Positions 1 through 4,943 of a stretch of 9,873 nucleotides of DNA are shown in pieces (positions within the stretch are counted from its first letter, which is position 1; each line of letters opens with the position of its first letter). This stretch comes from Acidiferrobacterales bacterium (GTDB taxonomy: Bacteria > Pseudomonadota > Gammaproteobacteria > Acidiferrobacterales > Sulfurifustaceae), in NCBI GenBank assembly GCA_919902095.1, contig CAKKQL010000058.1, positions 1 through 9,873 of the forward strand, written 5' to 3'. The notes beneath the pieces are model-generated. The model made no database searches, was not told the origin of the DNA, and saw nothing but the letters and a program-made list of their open reading frames with translations. A program made the position numbers and the translations under genes.

Positions 1-1345
1 CCAACACCAACAGCGCCGCGCCCGCCGCCAGCACCGCCAGCGGGCGCGTCACCGTCGCGAGCCGTCCGAGGAAGAAATGCGCCAGCGCCACCAGCAAGAG
101 TCCGGCGAGCATCAGGTACGCGCCGCTACCCAGGCGCAATACGTCTGCCTGCGCTTGGGGACGACGCGAAAGCTCCATGGCCAGGTACGCGCCCAGCGCG
201 GCGGTAGCCACCAGAAACAACCAGAAGCCGCTGCGCAAGCCTTTGGGTTCCGGCGCAGGTTCTGCCGGTGCCAGATAACGGCCGAGCAGCAGCGCCGATG
301 GCGGCAGCATCGGCAAAATATAAGGGATGAGCTTCGAGCCCGACACCGAGAAAAACGCGAACACCAGTCCGACCCAGAGCAGCAGGAACAATTCTTCACG
401 CCGTTCACGACGTGCGCGCCAGCCGGCCCAGGCGTCGCGCAGCGCCGGGAACAGCAGTCCGATCCACGGCAACATGCCGAGCACCAGTACTGGCACGAAG
501 AACCACCACGGCTGGTAGCGCATGTGCACCGTGGTGAGATAGCGCTGGAAATGTTCGTGAATAAAATAGAACTGCGCGAACTCGGGGTTGGCGCGCGCCG
601 CCAGCACATGCCACGGCGCCGCCAGAACGAAAAACAGCAACAGACCGGTGGGCAGGTGAATCGCGCGCAGCAGGCGCCAGTCCCACAGCAGCACGATCCA
701 GGCGCCGATCACCATGGCCGGAATGACGATGCCAATGAGCCCCTTGGTGAGCGTAGCCGCGGCGCACAGCGCGTAGAACGCATAGAGATACAGCGAGCGC
801 GAGCGCCCGGGCGGCGCACGCACGCCGAGCAGGAAGCTCAGCAACGCGCCAGATAGAAACACGCTCACGGCCATGTCGAGCGTGATGATGCGCGCGAGCA
901 GGTAATAGAGCGGGCTGGTAGCAAGGACGATGGCGGCGATCAGCCCGGCGCGGCGACCGAAGAGTTTGCATCCGGCGCCGTACACCGCGAGACAACCGAG
1001 CAGCCCGAGCAGCGCCGGCCACAGCCGCAGCGCCCATTCGTTCACGCCGAAAAGTTTTATCGAACCCGCCTGCATCCAGTAGAACAACGCCGGCTTTTCG
1101 AAATACTTCACGCCGTTGAGACGCGGCGTAACGTAATCGCCGGTCTCGACCATCTCGCGCGGAATCTCGCCATAGCGGCCCTCGTCGGGATGCCACAGCG
1201 CGCGGTTGCCGAGCGCATGTCCGAACCAAAGCGCCAGCACCATCGCCAGCAGCGCCAGTCCCGCCCAGGCGCGTCGGGTCGCAACGGTGCGTTCGCCGGT
1301 CAGGCGGCGGTCCGACGGGGTATCGTGCGCAGTTTGAGCTTGCAA
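1..1345 (-). CDS. ArnT/GT39-type membrane glycosyltransferase (3' end outside window)
   Basis: Integral inner-membrane glycosyltransferase of the ArnT/PMT (GT83/GT39) superfamily. Members transfer a sugar from a polyprenyl-phosphate carrier to an acceptor such as lipid A or protein on the periplasmic side. The reading frame is open from the upstream stop near 1505 to base 1, giving about 448 residues from the chosen start; the family is usually 500-600. After a first membrane helix comes the hallmark loop LWHPDEGRYGEIPREM, then GDYVTP and KYFEKPALFYW, closely resembling ArnT. Further on are a second acidic motif (IITLDMAVSVF), the helix motif LTKGLIG and HEHFQRYLT, followed by many hydrophobic helices. 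The start is uncertain: no ATG precedes the first helix in this frame. TTG at 1345 (chosen) and TTG at 1390 are options, both without a clear Shine-Dalgarno sequence, and ATG at 1243 would cut into helix 1. The family assignment is firm; the sugar and acceptor are unknown. Confidence 0.88.
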   Translation of the reverse strand, partial: MQAQTAHDTPSDRRLTGERTVATRRAWAGLALLAMVLALWFGHALGNRALWHPDEGRYGEIPREMVETGDYVTPRLNGVKYFEKPALFYWMQAGSIKLFGVNEWALRLWPALLGLLGCLAVYGAGCKLFGRRAGLIAAIVLATSPLYYLLARIITLDMAVSVFLSGALLSFLLGVRAPPGRSRSLYLYAFYALCAAATLTKGLIGIVIPAMVIGAWIVLLWDWRLLRAIHLPTGLLLFFVLAAPWHVLAARANPEFAQFYFIHEHFQRYLTTVHMRYQPWWFFVPVLVLGMLPWIGLLFPALRDAWAGWRARRERREELFLLLWVGLVFAFFSVSGSKLIPYILPMLPPSALLLGRYLAPAEPAPEPKGLRSGFWLFLVATAALGAYLAMELSRRPQAQADVLRLGSGAYLMLAGLLLVALAHFFLGRLATVTRPLAVLAAGAALLVL

Positions 1346-1364
1346 ATTCGAGATCGATCTGGAA

Positions 1365-1430
1365 CTACTTATCCGGTTTTGTGTGTCCAACGGCGAGAAT
1401 ATTCGTCTTGACGTTGCTGCGCTCGGGCAT
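1365..1430 (-). other. Possible 21-codon leader ORF upstream of the ArnT-like gene
   Basis: On the minus strand an ATG at 1430 is preceded by GGAG with about 4 bases between (cttGGAGcgtATG). It opens a 21-codon frame (MPERSNVKTNILAVGH...) ending at TAG at 1365-1367. This is the only good ribosome-binding site and ATG near the 5' end of the ArnT-like gene, which lies in a different frame and lacks its own clear start. It could be a translated leader that couples to a TTG start of the big gene, the true N-terminus displaced by a frameshift, or chance. Confidence 0.2.
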
Positions 1431-1753
1431 ACGCTCCAAGCGCCGCTGACGGAGTGGGTGTTGGCGACCTCCGACCTTCCGCCGGGGGCCGGCTCGCCTG
1501 GGCGTTACGTCGGTACCTGAGCCGCTTGGAGCCTAACCGCACAGTCAAGCCGCGGGGCATCGTACAACACGATATTTTTGTCCGCAAATCGCCGGGAAGA
1601 TCGAAACCGGCGACGCCGGCCTTCGAGGGTCTTGAAGCAGTGGTCCTGGGGCGGTATTACCGGACCTGTCCGTCGGTGTTTTCGTTGGTTGAAGACCGGC
1701 TTATTATGCTGGCCTGAATTTGATATCGTTACTCCAACAGGAAGCGGCGTGTC
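1391..1753. other. Divergent intergenic region with no convincing gene
   Basis: This stretch separates the minus-strand ArnT-like gene from the plus-strand module. Several open frames of 70-95 codons cross it on both strands, but they are Arg/Pro-rich, mutually overlapping and contain no recognisable domain, so I treat them as chance frames. The only signals I see are a weak candidate promoter near 1702-1707 and a 21-codon minus-strand frame at 1365-1430, both listed separately. No terminator-like hairpin with a T-tract, tRNA or insertion-sequence end was seen. Confidence 0.5.
1679..1707 (+). promoter_or_regulatory. Weak candidate promoter for the Cys-rich gene
   Basis: TATTAT at 1702-1707 matches the sigma-70 -10 consensus at five of six positions and lies in a locally AT-rich patch of an otherwise GC-rich region. 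The hexamer 17 bases upstream (TTTTCG, 1679-1684) is a poor -35 box. Transcription from here would start near 1714, about 150 bases before the ATG at 1863 and 40 bases before a small frame at 1754. Confidence 0.25.
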
Positions 1754-1876
1754 ATGCTGCATTCGCGTTTTTTCGGCCAGGTGGCCCATGAAGCACCGAT
1801 GCTATCGCGACTTACTTCCTATCCAGCCAGCAAAACAGCATTTAATGAGTTGAAACCGCCTTATGCCAAGGCATAA
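1754..1876 (+). CDS. Possible 40-residue small ORF overlapping the Cys-rich gene
   Basis: An ATG at 1754 opens a 40-codon frame that ends at TAA 1874-1876, so its last 14 bases overlap the start of the Cys-rich gene at 1863. An AGGAAG sequence sits about 10 bases upstream, a loose but possible ribosome-binding site. The product begins MLHSRFFGQVAHEAP and ends LKPPYAKA. It has no signal peptide, no cysteines and no motif I know. The stop/start overlap would suit translational coupling to the next gene. With no family resemblance it may be chance. Confidence 0.2.
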   Translation: MLHSRFFGQVAHEAPMLSRLTSYPASKTAFNELKPPYAKA

Positions 1877-2228
1877 CTTGAATATTCTGCAACGCATGAG
1901 TGTTTCATTTGCGTTGACGCTCGCGATCATTTTGGCGCCGGTGTTGCCGGCGTTCGCATCTGCGTCCGCAGACGCCGCCACTCCTGCCCTGCACGCGGAT
2001 CACGGCAAGACGGATGGCGTGACGGTGCATGCCGACCAGAAACCCGGATCTTGCATCCAGCATGACACCTGTTACGACAGCTGTTGCGCGACCTGCGCGG
2101 AATGCTTCGCCGCCGCGCTGGGTCTGTTGGCACCGTTCGTCCTTGCCCACGTTATCCTGTCTTCTGCTGTACCGCGCCTTCATGACCGGATCATGGCGGC
2201 GACGCACGACCGGCCCCCGGCCGTTTAA
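1863..2228 (+). CDS. Secreted Cys/His-rich small protein, possibly metal-binding
   Basis: A 121-residue protein of unknown function. Residues 1-33 form a signal peptide: a basic start (MPRHNLNILQR), a hydrophobic core (VSFALTLAIILAPVLPAF) and a likely cleavage site at AFA/SA, so the mature part should be periplasmic. A His-containing linker (H44, H47, H56) leads to a dense Cys cluster in CIQHDTCYDSCCATCAEC (C64, C70, C74, C75, C78, C81, with H67). A hydrophobic stretch follows at about 82-103 and could be a membrane segment. Layout and size recall small periplasmic proteins near metal-resistance genes (DUF2946/CopL-like), but I cannot confirm homology. Metal binding or disulfide formation is an inference from composition. 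An alternative in-frame ATG at 1896 would shorten the n-region; neither start has a strong ribosome-binding site. It is the first sizeable gene of the plus-strand module, 99 bases before the 28-codon peptide frame. Confidence 0.7.
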   Translation: MPRHNLNILQRMSVSFALTLAIILAPVLPAFASASADAATPALHADHGKTDGVTVHADQKPGSCIQHDTCYDSCCATCAECFAAALGLLAPFVLAHVILSSAVPRLHDRIMAATHDRPPAV

Positions 2229-2247
2229 TCCCTTGTCTCGCCGATCC

Positions 2248-2270
2248 GATCTCCGCCGCGCGCGGAGGTC
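2248..2270 (+). promoter_or_regulatory. GC-rich hairpin covering a Shine-Dalgarno sequence
   Basis: GATCTCCGC and GCGGAGGTC pair over 9 bp (one G-T wobble) around a 5-base loop, CGCGC. The right arm contains GGAGG (2264-2268), which would be the ribosome-binding site of a GTG at 2276, the most upstream possible start of the GT2 gene. No T-tract follows, so it is not a classical intrinsic terminator. It may hinder use of the GTG start or act as a partial attenuator between the Cys-rich gene and the GT2 gene. Confidence 0.4.
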
Positions 2271-2327
2271 GCGCTGTGCCTACCTGGCGCGGTGATGTGT
2301 TCATTTCCGAACAAGTGGAGGAGAAAC

Positions 2328-2414
2328 ATGTATACACGATGCGGTTTTCCGAAGGCCTACGGCGCGTGGGACGGTTGCGCTCAGAGAGGATGGATACAAT
2401 GGAGTCGACCATGA
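2328..2414 (+). CDS. Candidate 28-residue peptide ORF coupled to the GT2 gene
   Basis: ATG at 2328 follows the strongest ribosome-binding site of the region (GGAGGAG, 2317-2323, then aaac). The 28 codons end at TGA 2412-2414, overlapping the ATG of the GT2 gene at 2411 as ATGA, a typical translational-coupling junction. The product starts MYTRCGFPKAYG and ends GWIQWSRP. It has Cys at 5 and 17, Trp at 14, 22 and 25, Tyr at 2 and 11 and four Gly. A short Cys/Trp/Gly-rich peptide upstream of a radical SAM/SPASM enzyme is reminiscent of a RiPP precursor, but I recognise no precursor family or leader motif. Against it: the third codon positions are only about 50% G+C, whereas the overlapping N-terminal extension of the GT2 frame has about 69% in the same bases. 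It could be a precursor, a short leader ORF that drives GT2 translation, or chance. Confidence 0.35.
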   Translation: MYTRCGFPKAYGAWDGCAQRGWIQWSRP

Positions 2415-3526
2415 ATGCCGCCGCACGTCGGCAGCCGACGACAGCCGCGCGGCGCACGATTTCGGTGATCGTGCCGGCCTATAATTCCGAAGCAACGATC
2501 GGGGCATGTCTCCAGAGCCTGCTGGCGCAGTCGCGGGCGCCGGACGAGATCGTCGTCGTTGACGACGGCAGCCGGGACGGCACGGTCGATATCGTTTCGA
2601 AATACCCGGTTAGGCTCGTGCGGCTCGCGCGCAACGCGGGGCCGGGCGTCGCGCGCAACGAAGGCGCCAAAGTCGCTTCCGGAGACATCCTAGCGTTCAC
2701 CGATTCCGACTGCGTCGCGCCCCCGGATTGGCTGGCACGCATCGAGCGGGAATTCGACGACGAGGGGATCGTCGCCGTCACCGGCGGCTACGCGGGCACG
2801 CTGGCGGACGGCTTTCTTCCGCTGCTGCAACACCTCGTCCTGCGGGAGCGCCAAGACTCGCTGCCCGACGAGATCGCCTCGACGATCACGTCCAACTTCG
2901 CCTGCCGGCGCCGCGCCTTCGAGGCGGTCGGCGGTTTTCCGCTCTATTATCGAAGGCGCGACCCGCAGCGGCCCGTCTGGGGCAACGAGGACGAAGAGCT
3001 GGGCTTCCGGCTCACGCGCGCCGGCGGTCGCATCCGCTGGTTGAAGGATGTGGGCGTTCTCCACCGGTTCCGGCCCGGGCTTTGGGCGTATCTGCGCCAG
3101 CAGAAGTTTTACGCCGAACGAATCGTGATGAGCCATTTCCAGTTTCCGGAAATGCGCAAGACCCGGACCAATTACAGCCGGCAAGGGGGCGCCGTCAGCG
3201 TGCTGGCAGCGGCGGGTACGGCCATCGGTACCGCGGACGTTCTCGTTTGCCTGTGCCTCTATCACGGAGAATCCATATGGTCCCTGGCAACCGCAGGGCT
3301 ATTCGCGGGATCCGGTCTGCTGCTGTTGACGCTGCCGATCCCCGCGTTGGCGGCGATGCGGCGCTACAACCAAGGTTGGGGCTTCGTGTTCCGGGCTTAT
3401 GCCGTCGCTTTGTCGGTGAGTTTCGCTTGGTTGTGGGGTGTCGTGTCCGGCATAATGCTGAGTCTCGGAGGTTTCCTCGATGGAAATAGCATCGGTCGCC
3501 AGACATCTTCCCCGTCTGGCAAGTAA
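2411..3526 (+). CDS. GT2-family glycosyltransferase with C-terminal membrane helices
   Basis: A GT-A fold family 2 glycosyltransferase that would use a nucleotide-sugar donor at the cytoplasmic face of the inner membrane. Numbering from ATG 2411 (371 residues): TISVIVPAYNSE at 16-27, the donor-binding VVDDGSRDGT at 49-58, NAGPGVARNEGA at 75-86, and the DXD-type TDSD at 97-100. The catalytic/acceptor region GNEDEELGFRL lies at 191-201. Hydrophobic segments at about 262-285, 290-312 and 328-355 anchor the C-terminus. Start choice: ATG 2411 has GGAG six bases upstream and overlaps the preceding peptide stop. ATG 2399 has AGAGAGGA eight bases upstream. GTG 2276 has GGAGG, but within a hairpin, and would add 45 residues of no known domain; GC-rich third positions there mean this longer form is not excluded. 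The 3' end overlaps the radical SAM gene by 47 bp, implying joint expression. Acceptor unknown: a lipid carrier, glycan or peptide are all possible. Confidence 0.9.
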   Translation: MNAAARRQPTTAARRTISVIVPAYNSEATIGACLQSLLAQSRAPDEIVVVDDGSRDGTVDIVSKYPVRLVRLARNAGPGVARNEGAKVASGDILAFTDSDCVAPPDWLARIEREFDDEGIVAVTGGYAGTLADGFLPLLQHLVLRERQDSLPDEIASTITSNFACRRRAFEAVGGFPLYYRRRDPQRPVWGNEDEELGFRLTRAGGRIRWLKDVGVLHRFRPGLWAYLRQQKFYAERIVMSHFQFPEMRKTRTNYSRQGGAVSVLAAAGTAIGTADVLVCLCLYHGESIWSLATAGLFAGSGLLLLTLPIPALAAMRRYNQGWGFVFRAYAVALSVSFAWLWGVVSGIMLSLGGFLDGNSIGRQTSSPSGK

Positions 3527-4670
3527 AAACGGCCCACCGCTTCATCTCACGTTCTTCGTGACGGCGCGTTGCAACGCCCTGTGCAATCATTGCTTCTACT
3601 GGGAGAGTCTCAACCAGAACCAGAAGGAATTGACCCTCGATGAGGTGGACAAAATCGCCGCCTCCCTGGACCGGGTGCTGTGGGTCGCGTTCACCGGCGG
3701 CGAGCCGTTCCTGCGCAAGGATCTGCCCGAGTTCGCGAAGATACTCCACGACCGGCTGCGGCCCGTGACCCTCTCGATCAACACCAACGGCATCAAAACG
3801 GACAGTATCGTGGCCGCCGCCGAGAAACTCGCGGCCAACTGCCCGCGCACGTTCGTCGGCATCCTCTGTTCGCTCGACGGCCTGGCGGCCACCCACGACC
3901 GTATCCGCGGGGTGCCGAAAAACTTCGAGAAGACGGTCCGGACATTCCGCGAGCTCAAGAAGCTCAAGGCGAAGCTGCCGAACCTCGGGGTCGGGATCAG
4001 CACCACGTTCTGCGCCTGGAATCAGGACGAAATGGACGAGATGTACGAGCTGGTCGTCAACGAGCTGGTGCCCGACAACTGGGACCTGTCGTTCGTCCGC
4101 GGCAAGCCCATGGAGCCGGCCATCGGCGTGGCGGACATCGGGAAATATCGGCGCATCAAGAATAAGCTCGAGCACGCGTTCGCGGCGGGAAAGCTCCACT
4201 ATTACGATGGGATGCCGCTGTCCAAGTTCGTGCACGCCAAGGAGCGGCTGTCGACACGCACGGTCCTGAAGACACTCGAAACCGGCCAATTCCAGGTGCC
4301 CTGTTACGCGGGGGCGCTATCCGCCGTGATTTCGGAGGAAGGCGACGTTTACGCCTGCGAGATGCTGGACAAGAAGATCGGGAACCTGCGCGAGCACGAC
4401 TACGACCTGGCCAAGCTCTGGAAAAACGAACGCGCGGGGGCGCTCCGGAATTTTATTCGGGACACCAAATGCTTCTGCACCCACGAGTGCAACATGTCGG
4501 TCAATCTGTTGTTCAACCCAGCCGTATACCCAAAGATCGTCGGGCAAATGCTGGCGGAAACGGCGACGCGCTTTCGGCCCAATGCGTCCGGCTCGATGAA
4601 TGCTCCCGAGGAGACGCGCGCCGCGCCGATCTCCCATCAAATTCCCGTCCTTCCCGGCGACAAAACCTGA
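3480..4670 (+). CDS. Radical SAM/SPASM-type enzyme of unknown substrate
   Basis: A 396-residue radical SAM enzyme, cytosolic, using a [4Fe-4S] cluster and S-adenosylmethionine to generate a 5'-deoxyadenosyl radical. The cluster motif is RCNALCNHC (C31, C35, C38), followed by FYW. The SAM-binding GGEP is at 73-76 and LSINTNG follows a strand later. The C-terminus has a SPASM-like auxiliary-cluster layout: C275 in CYAGALSAVISEEGDVYAC, C293, then C331, C333 and C337 in KCFCTHEC. SPASM enzymes often modify peptides (PqqE, MftC, sactipeptide and cyclophane synthases), but others act on proteins, sugars or lipids. No N-terminal RiPP recognition element is visible, as the radical SAM motif starts within 30 residues. 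The start is well supported: CGGAGG (3466-3471) lies eight bases before ATG 3480, inside the GT2 gene. About 45 residues after the SPASM region look unstructured. The coupling suggests that this enzyme and the GT2 enzyme act on the same product. Confidence 0.9.
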   Translation: MEIASVARHLPRLASKNGPPLHLTFFVTARCNALCNHCFYWESLNQNQKELTLDEVDKIAASLDRVLWVAFTGGEPFLRKDLPEFAKILHDRLRPVTLSINTNGIKTDSIVAAAEKLAANCPRTFVGILCSLDGLAATHDRIRGVPKNFEKTVRTFRELKKLKAKLPNLGVGISTTFCAWNQDEMDEMYELVVNELVPDNWDLSFVRGKPMEPAIGVADIGKYRRIKNKLEHAFAAGKLHYYDGMPLSKFVHAKERLSTRTVLKTLETGQFQVPCYAGALSAVISEEGDVYACEMLDKKIGNLREHDYDLAKLWKNERAGALRNFIRDTKCFCTHECNMSVNLLFNPAVYPKIVGQMLAETATRFRPNASGSMNAPEETRAAPISHQIPVLPGDKT

Positions 4671-4687
4671 AACCGCTTGCCGGTTTC
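4669..4687. terminator. Hairpin at the end of the radical SAM gene
   Basis: GAAACCG and CGGTTTC form a perfect 7-bp stem around the loop CTTGC, beginning in the stop codon of the radical SAM gene. No T-run follows on the plus strand. On the minus strand the hairpin is followed by aggTTTTGTC, so it may better stop transcripts arriving from the convergent ArnT-like gene. Low-grade terminator candidate. Confidence 0.35.
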
Positions 4688-4693
4688 GCTAAA

Positions 4694-4823
4694 GGAAGCT
4701 CTGATTAAGTATGATTGTTTGCCGCAAAGACGCGAAGGCGCAAAGAAAAGCGCCAGATAATCGACAGGAAAAATCTTTGCGTCTCTGCGCCTTTGCGGCG
4801 AAAACTTCTTATTCAGAGGTTCC
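4694..4823. repeat. MITE-like long imperfect inverted repeat
   Basis: A 130-bp element built of nested inverted arms. The outer arms GGAAGCTCTGATTAAG (4694-4709) and CTTATTCAGAGGTTCC (4808-4823) match in 14 of 16 positions when one is inverted. The inner arms (4721-4746 and 4774-4799), with the GCCGCAAAG and GCGCAAAGA type sequence, match in 22 of 26. A roughly 27-base centre lies between. The inner text (cgcaaagacgc / gcgcctttgcgg) resembles a dispersed bacterial intergenic repeat I have seen in many genomes, often mis-annotated as a small protein containing LCVSAPLR-like residues. A 74-codon frame at 4715-4939 here has just that flavour and is not a gene. The element lies between convergent genes and can fold into one long hairpin, so it could end transcription in both directions. 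No transposase is present. Confidence 0.75.
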
Positions 4824-4943
4824 CTAACGGCTGCCTCAAAGCCGTCTCGGATCTCCGTCTTCAGCGCCCCGGGCTGGCCAGCGAGATTCCCGGGCCGCCT
4901 TGTACAACGATTTATTTTCCCAATATTTTTCTCCGTTGAGCCG

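Noticed and set aside
77..1229. Long open frames on both strands inside the left-edge ArnT-like gene
   Set aside because: They are Arg/Gln/Ala-rich shadow frames of GC-rich coding DNA. The frame carrying the PDE loop, membrane helices and family motifs is the real gene.
1454..1853. Overlapping plus- and minus-strand frames of 87-94 codons in the intergenic region
   Set aside because: They overlap each other, have unremarkable Arg-rich translations, lack ribosome-binding sites and resemble no protein family I know.
4868..4895. Two CCCGGG copies and a GCTGGCCAGC palindrome downstream of the ArnT-like gene
   Set aside because: The pairing is short and interrupted and there is no T-tract on either side, so a terminator call is not supported.
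4715..4939. A 74-codon plus-strand frame beginning MFAAKTRRRKEK and containing NLCVSAPLRRK
   Set aside because: It is read through the long inverted repeat at 4694-4823. This type of frame recurs wherever that repeat occurs and has no domain, so it is a spurious ORF.
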